DNA from: Candidatus Kuenenia stuttgartensis
GTDB lineage: Bacteria; Planctomycetota; Planctomycetia; Isosphaerales; Isosphaeraceae
DNA: 13,237 bases
NCBI GenBank assembly: GCA_945874095.1
Contig: CAMCFM010000061.1
Coordinates: 1-13,237 of the forward strand
Direction of reading: 5' to 3'
The notes beneath the pieces are model-generated. The model ran no database searches and was not told where the DNA came from. It saw only the letters and a list, made by a program, of their open reading frames with translations. The translations under genes were made by a program, and so were the position numbers. Numbering within the stretch: position 1 is the stretch's first letter; each line of letters opens with the position of its first letter. This document shows, one piece after another, positions 1 to 6,302 of the stretch.

Positions 1-851
1 CAGCGCTCGCCTGGATCAGGGTCGCAAACCTGTGCGATCACTTGATCACTGAAATCCTCGGAAATCCACGGCCATGGCTCTTTCTGCTCGGGCAAATCAA
101 TGTAACGTGGCCAGCGCACAGCTGTTCCCATTTTTCGTGATCGCCATGGAGCCTGACCTGCCGCTTCAGTCAATTTCTCTAAAGTATGCTCGATAGTCTT
201 GTTTTTATGGACATCACGAAGCCTGATCCACTGAAATGGCCTCTGTTGAAAGCCTTCCAGAATTCGCGAGTGCCAATTCTTGGCAGATTCGTCGGACGGA
301 ACTTCAGGCAAATGCGTTCTCAGCCAGCCAGGAACCAAAGCCCAGGGATCCACGTTCGCCCGGTTCGAACCGACCAGTCGCCGATAGCCTTCGCCACGAG
401 CCGTCCAGTTAGGCGCATCTCCAAGCGCTAGAAGACGTTCAGGAGACAAGTCGCACCTTCGAGCCCATGCACGGTGCGTATCGTCAACTTTATCCGACTC
501 CAAAATCGCGCCCAGCAGGAGTGGCCATTCCACGAATCGCTGTGTGTGACCCTTGAGCCAGCCATGCCAGCGGGCAAGTGATTCCAAATATGATCGCAGC
601 CGATACTTCTGGAAGTCGTTCAGAAGTCCGACCTCTTGAGGGTGCGCTCGCATGATCGCCGTCAAGCTGCGACCTCTTGGATTGCTCAGCTCATCCCAAT
701 AATCGCGGGCCAGTTGGGTGGCCACGTGGCCAGCGGCATTCGATACGGGAGCAATGGTCTCTTTTGATGCAAAAGGGCGACGTACACCTGTGCCTGCAGG
801 TTTGCGTGCTCGGGGATTGGTAGAGTTCGGACGCGGGCGGCTTCGGTTCAT
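1..851 (-). CDS. RsmB/NOP-family RNA (cytosine-5) methyltransferase, N-terminal part (3' end cut by window edge)
   Basis: The minus frame stays open from an ATG at 849-851 to the window edge, giving about 283 codons. An in-frame TGA lies two codons upstream, so this ATG is the only plausible start. The N-terminus is basic and proline-rich. A helical region follows, then a stretch that matches the pre-catalytic part of RsmB/Sun-type rRNA m5C methyltransferases: a 'VPGWLRTHLPEV' segment, a 'QRPFQWIRLR' segment (RsmB proteins have a 'P..LRVN' strand here), and 'FSDQVIAQVCDPDPGER', which resembles the entry to the SAM-binding motif (usually PGER-hydrophobic-D-x-C-A-x-x-G-G-K). The SAM site and catalytic cysteines would lie beyond the left edge and cannot be checked. 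The family transfers methyl groups from SAM to cytosine in rRNA or tRNA. The ygiQ-like gene ends 58 bp upstream on the same strand, so cotranscription is likely. The exact RNA target is unknown. Confidence 0.72.
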   Translation of the reverse strand, partial: MNRSRPRPNSTNPRARKPAGTGVRRPFASKETIAPVSNAAGHVATQLARDYWDELSNPRGRSLTAIMRAHPQEVGLLNDFQKYRLRSYLESLARWHGWLKGHTQRFVEWPLLLGAILESDKVDDTHRAWARRCDLSPERLLALGDAPNWTARGEGYRRLVGSNRANVDPWALVPGWLRTHLPEVPSDESAKNWHSRILEGFQQRPFQWIRLRDVHKNKTIEHTLEKLTEAAGQAPWRSRKMGTAVRWPRYIDLPEQKEPWPWISEDFSDQVIAQVCDPDPGER

Positions 852-909
852 TGCGAATCAATCGATCTATCTATGCAGGCTGAAGTTGCGTACTGATTGG
901 AATCACTGC

Positions 910-3036
910 TTAACGACCGGCTCCCGGCCGCTTTCGTGCGGTTTTCCGTCCCGGACGATAACCGACTGTACCTGGTTTTGTCGAGTCCATCGGGCGCTGG
1001 ATCGTCTCTCGCGGACGCTCGTTTTGAGTCTTGCCGGGTGCTGATCCGGCTCTGGCTGAAGTCTGGCGAGGCGCGTCGATGGTGTGCACAAATCTTCCTT
1101 CACTTAACGATTTGTTCGCCTCTTTCATACGTGCCATGACCGCTTCTCGTGGCGGATTAGAAGGGATCAGGCAATCGCAGCCCGCCCCAATCAAGTCGCC
1201 ACGGCCGGCTTTCATCAAGGCGTCACGCACAGCAAAATAATTCTCGGGCTTGAAGAATTGCAGCAATGCACGCTGCATTTTCCGGTCCTTCAAGTGCCGG
1301 TCCACGTGCACTTCATCGCCCGTCATGGGGTCGATACCCGTATAATACATGCAAGTGGCGATGTCAAAAGGCGCAGGTATGAAGTCTTGAACCTGATCCG
1401 GCCTGTATCCATTCCGCTTCAGGAAAAGGGCCAGATGGATCATCGAATGGACGTCGCTGCCAGGGTGACTGGCAATGAAATACGGGACCGTCGTCAGTTT
1501 CTTGCCCGCTTTTGCAGCCGCATCACGGAACAATTTATCGAAGCCGGAATAGTCTTCAATCACTGGCTTTTTCATGCGTTTCAAGACTTCCGGATCGGTA
1601 TGCTCCGGGGCCACCTTCAGAGTTCCACCCACGTGGTGAGCAGCCAGCTCTTTCATATACTCTGGTGAAAGCTGTGCCAGATCCATCCGAACGCCAGAAG
1701 CCACAAGCACTTTGCGAACACCTGGAATGTCACGGCTCTTCTTCATCAAATCAATCAATGGCTCGTGATCTGTACCCAGCAGCTTGCAAACCTTTGGATG
1801 CACGCAGCTTAAACGCTTACACTTAGCCTCAACCTCAGGCTTCGTACAGCGCATCTGATACATATTGGCTGTGGGGCCGCCAATGTCGGATACGACACCC
1901 TTAAAGTCTTTGTCCGTCGTCATTTGACGCAGCTCTGCCAGAATCGACTCCTGACTCCTGGACTGAATGATCCGTCCCTGGTGAGCTGTGATCGAGCAGA
2001 AAGTACAGCCCCCAAAACAGCCACGCATGATGGTGACCGAGTCTTTGATCATCTCAAAAGCGGGAATCTTTTCGGTATACATCGGATGAGGCCTGCGCGT
2101 GTAAGGCAGACCGTAAATGCGGTCCATATCCTCCTGACTAATCGGCAGGCCCGGTGGGTTCACGACGACTGCCTGTCGATCATGATACTGCACAAGTCGT
2201 TTAGCGTTAAGAGGATTGGTCTCTTGGTGAATGATCCGCGTGGCGGTTACGAAGGCGTATTTATCGGTTTTAACCTCTTCATAACTCGGCAGTTTCAGAG
2301 CATCCTCCGGAGGTGTTTCACGAGCCCCCAGACAATATGCCACTCCACGCATGTCTCTCAAATCTTTCACAGTCTCGCCACTGGCCAGCCTGCGTGCAAT
2401 GTCGACAATTGGCTGCTCGCCCATCCCGAATACGACGAGGTCTGCCTTGGAATCGAGCAGAATCGACTTTCGAACCGTTTCGGACCAGTAATCAAAGTGA
2501 GCCAGTCGGCGAAGGCTTGCCTCCACACCACCTGCGATGACTGGGACCCCAGGAAAAGCTTCGCGAGCTCGCTGGGAATAGACCAGAGTGGCGCGATCGG
2601 GACGCAGTTGGATTCGCCCTCCAGGGCTGTATGCGTCGTCGTTTCGCACCTTTTTATTGGCGGTATAGTGGTTGATCATGCTGTCCATGTTCCCTGCCGA
2701 GATGGCAAAGAACAGACGCGGGCGACCAAATTCTCGCCACGGTTCCGCCGTTTTCCAGTCAGGCTGAGAGACGATCCCTACTCGATAACCGGCCGCTTCC
2801 AAAACCCTGCTCAGGATACCGGTGGCAAAGGCTGGATGATCTATGTAAGCATCGCCTGTAATAAAAACCACATCGACACTGTTCCAGCCTCTGGCCTGCA
2901 TTTCTTTATGCGTGGTCGGAAGGTGGGGCAGCACTCTCGGGCCGTCAACCAATATCGGAAGCATTGTGGCGGCCGTATTTGGCTCTTGCCCTGGGCGGGT
3001 CGAACACGGCATTTGGCCAACGATAGGCAGAGTCAT
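910..3036 (-). CDS. YgiQ family radical SAM protein (UPF0313)
   Basis: This 708-residue product is close to the usual YgiQ length. Its N-terminal half has the family's typical segments 'LPTTHKEMQARGW', 'VFITGDAYIDHPAF' and 'GGVEASLRRLAHFDYW'. The radical SAM cluster motif is CFGGCTFC, with cysteines at 340, 344 and 347 (CxxxCxxC), and should bind a [4Fe-4S] cluster and SAM. Further family features follow: a second cysteine group ('KCKRLSCVHPKVC'), 'VASGVRMDLA', 'LKVAPEHTDPEVL' and a basic, probably disordered tail containing 'GYRPGRKTARKR', which is common in YgiQ proteins. The biochemical reaction of YgiQ is not established. The annotated start at 3036 gives an atypical leader; the ATG at 2964, just before the conserved region, may be the real start. 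A good promoter lies at 3089-3117. Confidence 0.93.
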   Translation of the reverse strand: MTLPIVGQMPCSTRPGQEPNTAATMLPILVDGPRVLPHLPTTHKEMQARGWNSVDVVFITGDAYIDHPAFATGILSRVLEAAGYRVGIVSQPDWKTAEPWREFGRPRLFFAISAGNMDSMINHYTANKKVRNDDAYSPGGRIQLRPDRATLVYSQRAREAFPGVPVIAGGVEASLRRLAHFDYWSETVRKSILLDSKADLVVFGMGEQPIVDIARRLASGETVKDLRDMRGVAYCLGARETPPEDALKLPSYEEVKTDKYAFVTATRIIHQETNPLNAKRLVQYHDRQAVVVNPPGLPISQEDMDRIYGLPYTRRPHPMYTEKIPAFEMIKDSVTIMRGCFGGCTFCSITAHQGRIIQSRSQESILAELRQMTTDKDFKGVVSDIGGPTANMYQMRCTKPEVEAKCKRLSCVHPKVCKLLGTDHEPLIDLMKKSRDIPGVRKVLVASGVRMDLAQLSPEYMKELAAHHVGGTLKVAPEHTDPEVLKRMKKPVIEDYSGFDKLFRDAAAKAGKKLTTVPYFIASHPGSDVHSMIHLALFLKRNGYRPDQVQDFIPAPFDIATCMYYTGIDPMTGDEVHVDRHLKDRKMQRALLQFFKPENYFAVRDALMKAGRGDLIGAGCDCLIPSNPPREAVMARMKEANKSLSEGRFVHTIDAPRQTSARAGSAPGKTQNERPRETIQRPMDSTKPGTVGYRPGRKTARKRPGAGR

Positions 3037-3088
3037 TCAGGCTTATTTCTATACAGGTACACTTGTCAGGCGGATCCAATCACACCAT

Positions 3089-3117
3089 ATTATGACCGAA
3101 AATTATCAAATTGACAA
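3089..3117 (-). promoter_or_regulatory. Candidate sigma70-type promoter for the ygiQ-like gene
   Basis: On the minus strand, TTGTCA (3112-3117) and CATAAT (3089-3094) are separated by exactly 17 bp. Both boxes are near consensus, the surroundings are AT-rich, and the site is about 50 bp upstream of the first possible ygiQ start. The plus strand here also reads TTGACA at 3111-3116, but no -10 box sits at a suitable distance. Confidence 0.55.
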
Positions 3118-3202
3118 TCAAATAAAGGTTCTGATCGTCTATATTACTCGAATCAGACAACCTCAGCCGATTTCCTATTCGCTTGATTTATCGTATCAAA
3201 TC

Positions 3203-3228
3203 AGATTTTGAAAATCTTCAGAAAATCT
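3203..3228. repeat. Odd palindrome AGATTTTGAAAATCT with an adjoining direct repeat
   Basis: AGATTTTGAAAATCT (3203-3217) is a perfect palindrome around a central G. Its right half, GAAAATCT (3210-3217), recurs at 3221-3228 after three bases. The element lies in AT-rich DNA upstream of the ygiQ promoter and could be a protein-binding site. No function can be assigned. Confidence 0.35.
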
Positions 3229-3243
3229 ACCATTTATGACGCT

Positions 3244-3257
3244 ACTTTCCGGAAAGT
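3244..3257. repeat. 14-bp perfect palindrome ACTTTCCGGAAAGT
   Basis: A perfect even palindrome with no spacer, and therefore more like a dimeric protein-binding site than an RNA hairpin. It sits about 130 bp upstream of the ygiQ promoter, at the border between the AT-rich promoter DNA and the possible structured-RNA segment. Confidence 0.35.
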
Positions 3258-3259
3258 GA

Positions 3260-3393
3260 ACGCGGTGGGAAGCCTCTCGTGTTAAAACCGACCGGAGATA
3301 GGGGCAAGATGGCTAGTGCCAGCCTTCATGGAAGCAATCTTGTGTTTAACAATACGCCGGAGATCCTAAAGCAAACCACAGCCATTTTTTAGG
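3260..3393 (+). ncRNA. Possible structured RNA element in the 3037-3420 intergenic region (strand uncertain)
   Basis: This gene-free segment has several nested complementary arms. GCCTCT (3272-3277) can pair with AGGGGC (3300-3305) with one G-U pair. CAAGAT (3305-3310) pairs with ATCTTG (3337-3342) and encloses two small hairpins, GGC-TAGT-GCC (3311-3320) and CTTC-ATG-GAAG (3324-3334), giving a possible three-way junction. TGTTAAA (3280-3286) pairs with TTTAACA (3345-3351), and CCTAAA (3365-3370) with TTTAGG (3388-3393). Not all these pairings can form at once, since C3305 is shared. The octamer CCGGAGAT occurs at 3292-3299 and again at 3357-3364. I recognise no known RNA family, and minus-strand folding (for example as the 3' UTR of the glycosyltransferase mRNA) is equally possible. 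Confidence 0.25.
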
Positions 3394-3395
3394 CA

Positions 3396-3409
3396 TCAGT
3401 GGGCACTGG
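3396..3409. repeat. Short inverted repeat CAGTG/CACTG just after the glycosyltransferase gene
   Basis: CAGTG (3397-3401) and CACTG (3404-3408) form a hairpin about 12 bases downstream of the glycosyltransferase stop codon. No T-run follows it on the minus strand, so it is a poor intrinsic terminator. It could be a 3' end-stabilising hairpin or chance. Confidence 0.25.
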
Positions 3410-3420
3410 AAGCAGGCGAA

Positions 3421-4386
3421 TCACGCCCTACTTTGCCAACCATAAATCATTCTTGCCAAAGCTTTTGGATGTGTTACCGCAAGCCTTGCCAATAACCGCC
3501 AATTCTCATTGGCTGCGTTCGATAAAGCCGTTTTTTCTAATTTACGATCGCCCCGTCTGGCGGCCTCATAAGCTCGGTTAAACCAGGCCCGTGTCATTCG
3601 AGACCGAATTTCGGATTCTATCAATGGCCGCTCTGCCTCCGTAAAAGGTTCGCCCGCCAATATCGCACGCATCAGCCTCGAATTCTCTTCCAGATCGATC
3701 GTCCCTTTGGCCAGCTTTTGTGTCTCGCTCGATGCATGCCATCGCTGGTTCGCTAAGACTTTCCCAGTCAGTCCGACTGCCCCCAATTGGCCGATTCTGT
3801 GCCAGAAGTCCCAATCCACAACATATTTCCAACGCCCATCAAATCCGCCCGACTGCAAATGCAAGTCGCGTCTGATACTGGTCGAAGGGCATCGAATTGG
3901 ATTCGATCGCACCAGAACACGGCTCAAGGCATGAATGGGCCACACCACAAGATCGGCTTCAGGCCATTGAAACTCTTGCTTTATATCGACTTCCACCGCA
4001 TTCCCCAAACTGTCGATTAGCGGAGCAGGGCCTGTCAACATCGCTAGATCCGAATTTAATGCAACAACCTTGCGATGAAACTCGATAAAATCTGGCTTTA
4101 ATAAATCATCCTGATGCAAAATGGTCACCCATTCGCCATTCGACTGCTCCACACACCTGTTCCAGTTCCCAGCAAGTCCGAACGGATTTCCTGACAAATT
4201 TGGAATGATCCTGGCGCGTTCACCACACAATTCAGCAACAATCTTTAAGGTGTCGTCGTTTGAACCATCGTCACAGACGATCAGTTCGAAATTCTGATCT
4301 GTCTGTGCCAACACGCTCGCCAAGGTCTCAGCCAAATACTGCTGGCCATGATAAGTAGGCAGAGCAATTGTCCAGTTCAGCCCCAA
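3421..4386 (-). CDS. Family 2 glycosyltransferase (GT-A fold)
   Basis: A 321-residue protein with a GT2 catalytic domain at its N-terminus: 'IALPTYHGQQYLAETLASVLAQT' opens the nucleotide-binding fold, 'IVCDDGSNDDT' holds the UDP-binding aspartates (D39-D40), and 'HQDDLL' (D93-D94) is the DxD-equivalent metal site. 'DWDFWHRI' (191-198) matches the ED-like acceptor/base region, and 'QRWHASS' is a late conserved histidine segment. No membrane helices are evident, so it is probably a soluble or peripheral cytoplasmic enzyme that adds a sugar to a cell-surface glycan. The substrate cannot be inferred. The only plausible in-frame start is TTG at 4384-4386, since an in-frame TGA (the stop of the upstream gene) lies 15 bases before it and no in-frame ATG or GTG intervenes. 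The 15-bp gap to the DUF971 gene implies cotranscription. Confidence 0.88.
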   Translation of the reverse strand: MGLNWTIALPTYHGQQYLAETLASVLAQTDQNFELIVCDDGSNDDTLKIVAELCGERARIIPNLSGNPFGLAGNWNRCVEQSNGEWVTILHQDDLLKPDFIEFHRKVVALNSDLAMLTGPAPLIDSLGNAVEVDIKQEFQWPEADLVVWPIHALSRVLVRSNPIRCPSTSIRRDLHLQSGGFDGRWKYVVDWDFWHRIGQLGAVGLTGKVLANQRWHASSETQKLAKGTIDLEENSRLMRAILAGEPFTEAERPLIESEIRSRMTRAWFNRAYEAARRGDRKLEKTALSNAANENWRLLARLAVTHPKALARMIYGWQSRA

Positions 4387-4401
4387 TGCATTTCCAATCC
4401 A

Positions 4402-4725
4402 TCATTCGGTTGATGCGGCCTTGGCTGCTTCGCAGATCTTTCGAAGATTTTCCCAAGTAAAAAGCCCAGAGGAATGGCCATCCGTCCAAGCTATTTTCAG
4501 AGCATAAGATCCCACAAGATCCATCTCTGAAATCTTGATATCTGGAGCAATTGAGGCAGGGTCCAGGATTCTCGCCCCAGTCCATTCATCCTTACAGCCA
4601 GCGCATGGACACTCTGCCCTGAGATTTGTGTAAGGGAGTCGGGTTGTCCAGGAATTTTCATCCCAGACAAGTTCCAATAAACCTTCAGATTGACGAGCTT
4701 TGATATCGGACGGCGGTGCAGTCAT
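4402..4725 (-). CDS. DUF971 / gamma-butyrobetaine hydroxylase-like N-terminal domain protein
   Basis: A 107-residue single-domain protein of the GBBH-like N-terminal family (PF06155, formerly DUF971). The diagnostic segment 'LRAECPCAGCKDEWTG' carries the three cysteines, and the later 'WTDGHSSGLFTWENLR' supplies the conserved histidine. In eukaryotic relatives such ligands (three Cys, one His) bind structural zinc. Standalone bacterial versions are widespread but poorly characterised; the domain also occurs fused to Mrp/ApbC-type P-loop proteins involved in iron-sulphur cluster handling. The ATG at 4725 is chosen over the in-frame GTG/ATG-like starts further upstream (up to 4743) because a clear AGGAG lies 7 bases before it. 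It is the first gene of a unit with the glycosyltransferase. Its role beside that enzyme is unclear. Confidence 0.87.
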   Translation of the reverse strand: MTAPPSDIKARQSEGLLELVWDENSWTTRLPYTNLRAECPCAGCKDEWTGARILDPASIAPDIKISEMDLVGSYALKIAWTDGHSSGLFTWENLRKICEAAKAASTE

Positions 4726-4730
4726 GCTTT

Positions 4731-4737
4731 TTCTCCT
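4731..4737 (-). promoter_or_regulatory. Strong ribosome binding site for the DUF971 gene
   Basis: AGGAGAA on the minus strand, with the AGGAG core 7 bases from the ATG at 4725. It is one of the few clear Shine-Dalgarno sequences in the window, and it decides the start: the six extra codons of a start at 4743 would overlap it. Confidence 0.75.
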
Positions 4738-4798
4738 GACCATGTTCTAACATATCAGGACCGAAAACCTCAATGCGCTGCGACCTGAATGAGGCTCC

Positions 4799-4818
4799 CT
4801 GAGAACTTTTTTTCTCAG
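4799..4818. repeat. Hairpin overlapping the DUF1501 stop codon
   Basis: CTGAGAA (4799-4805) and TTCTCAG (4812-4818) are a 7-bp inverted repeat with a 7-base loop, and its arm includes the DUF1501 TGA. On the minus strand the A-rich loop is not followed by a T-run, so it is not a classical intrinsic terminator, but it may mark the end of the DUF1549-DUF1501 transcript. Confidence 0.35.
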
Positions 4819-6302
4819 ACAAACAATTCTTCCAGAGAACGCCCTGAGGAGATTGGCAAAGGCCTGCCCAGCGTATCGACCATTTCTGTGGCTGGATCAA
4901 TCCCCAGGCTTTTGAAAATTGTGGCTGAAAGATCGTCAGGCCGAACCGGGGCAGTCGTCGGAAACGCTCCCGTCTTATCGCTCGCGCCGTAAATCAAGCC
5001 CGCTTTTGATCCTCCACCAGCAATCAAAGCTGTGTAGCACATTGGCCAGTGGCCACGTCCCTGAGGGTCCTGATCGCCAATCTTCGGAGCACGCCCCATC
5101 TCGCCCGTCCATACCAAAAGCGTGTCTTCAAGCATCCCTCGCGAGGCCATATCTTCGATCATTGTGGGAATGGTTTGATCCGTGATTGGCATCAGCCTGT
5201 TTTTCAAATCCCTGAAATTCTGCTTATGCGTGTCCCAGCCACCATCTCCACCCTTCCCACCGTTCCCAATCGAACGTGCAAAATAAACCGTCACAAACCG
5301 AACGCCTGATTCCACCAGACGCCGTGCCAGCAAACAGCTTTGCCCATAAGTTGTTCGGCCATAGGCATCTCTTAATTTATCCGGTTCCTGTGATAAATCA
5401 AATGCATTTTTGAGCTTCGAAGATGTCAGCATCGAAATGGCACGATCCTGAAACCGATCGACCCCAGAGGCTGCCGCTGAGGAATCCAGCAACCGTGCCT
5501 GCTGATCAATCATTCGCACCAGCCCACGACGGTCATCAAGCCGAGAAAGTGGCATGTTCTCTGGCAAGCTCAACTCAGGCAAGCGAAAATCTGGCCGATT
5601 GGGATCCTGGCCAATATAAAACGGGTCATAGGCCTTGCCTAAAAAGCTCGCGAATTGGCCTGGAGTCTGGCTCCCATCCGCTATTTTATGAGGATATGAA
5701 ACGAAGCTTGGCAGAGCAGGGTCGCTCCCAGGCCGGAACCGGCTGACTACGCTCCCGATCGCTGGATAAAGCTCCTGGCTATCACGAAGTCGTTGATCGT
5801 CGATCGGCGGGGCATGACCGGAAATGCAATAATAACCCGCTGCATTGTGATTCTTGATCCGGTGCTGCATGGTCCGAATCTGCGTGAAATGATGCAGAAC
5901 CTTAGAAAATCGAGGCATATGCTCGCAGATGGTGACTCCGGGAAGCGACGTGGAAATCGGATTAAAATCGCCTCTCATTCCCACTGGTGCATCTGGCTTC
6001 ATGTCAAACGTATCAATATGACTCGGCCCACCCCACTGATGCAGAAATATCACCGACTTTACGCGCGGTGCCGGGCCTTTTTCTGGACCAGTTTCATCCG
6101 CCTTGAGCAGATTCGGCAAATTCAGGCCAAATAGTCCGCCAAAGCCAACCGTCAGCAAATGACGACGATGAACTGGCAATGCCAAGGCTGTTTTACGAAT
6201 CTCATCGTCATTTATTTGCATTTTTCTGATTCCATCAATATGTGAATGAGACTCAAACTGTCGTTGTATTTCGAAGCCGAGGTTCGATTTGTGACGAATC
6301 AT
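4815..6302 (-). CDS. DUF1501 domain protein, exported (alkaline phosphatase/sulfatase-like fold)
   Basis: A 495-residue DUF1501 protein, a family placed in the alkaline-phosphatase/sulfatase superfamily and abundant in planctomycetes. Visible family motifs are 'VIFLHQWGGPSHIDTFDMKP' (84-103), 'GYYCISGHAP' (157-165), 'GWDTHKQNF' (355-363), 'WTGEMGRAPK' (398-407) and 'GRGHWP' (415-420). The histidine and acidic residues resemble a metal site, but the reaction is not established. 'RRHLLTVGFGGLFGLNL' looks like a twin-arginine (Tat) signal. The ATG at 6302 shares a base with the preceding stop (TGATG), implying translational coupling, but it places the twin arginine at residues 46-47. An internal ATG at 6221 would place it at 19-20, more typical of a signal peptide, so either start is possible. 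It is almost always found next to DUF1549/DUF1553 genes, as here. Confidence 0.92.
   Translation of the reverse strand: MIRHKSNLGFEIQRQFESHSHIDGIRKMQINDDEIRKTALALPVHRRHLLTVGFGGLFGLNLPNLLKADETGPEKGPAPRVKSVIFLHQWGGPSHIDTFDMKPDAPVGMRGDFNPISTSLPGVTICEHMPRFSKVLHHFTQIRTMQHRIKNHNAAGYYCISGHAPPIDDQRLRDSQELYPAIGSVVSRFRPGSDPALPSFVSYPHKIADGSQTPGQFASFLGKAYDPFYIGQDPNRPDFRLPELSLPENMPLSRLDDRRGLVRMIDQQARLLDSSAAASGVDRFQDRAISMLTSSKLKNAFDLSQEPDKLRDAYGRTTYGQSCLLARRLVESGVRFVTVYFARSIGNGGKGGDGGWDTHKQNFRDLKNRLMPITDQTIPTMIEDMASRGMLEDTLLVWTGEMGRAPKIGDQDPQGRGHWPMCYTALIAGGGSKAGLIYGASDKTGAFPTTAPVRPDDLSATIFKSLGIDPATEMVDTLGRPLPISSGRSLEELFV

Larger units (their letters stand above)
3037..3420. other. Intergenic region between the ygiQ-like and glycosyltransferase genes
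   Basis: About 384 bp without a supportable gene; the open frames seen on the minus strand are at most ~16 codons. It is AT-rich from 3070 to 3240, where the ygiQ promoter and one palindrome lie, and more balanced from 3240 to 3420, where the 14-bp palindrome and possible RNA fold lie. No tRNA, known riboswitch or transposon end was recognised. Confidence 0.7.

Noticed and set aside
186..431. An 81-codon plus-strand open frame near the left edge
   Set aside because: It lies entirely inside the minus-strand RsmB-like reading frame, which has family-like motifs through this part.
1924..3114. A 396-codon open frame on the plus strand antisense to the ygiQ-like gene
   Set aside because: Its product has no recognisable domain, is rich in His, Arg and Cys as antisense translations often are, and lies opposite a clearly conserved radical SAM gene.
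3260..3400. tRNA, SRP RNA, tmRNA, c-di-GMP or hammerhead-type RNA
   Set aside because: None of the invariant sequences of these families (for example a T-loop GTTCGA, or CTGATGA with GAAA for hammerhead) is present on either strand.
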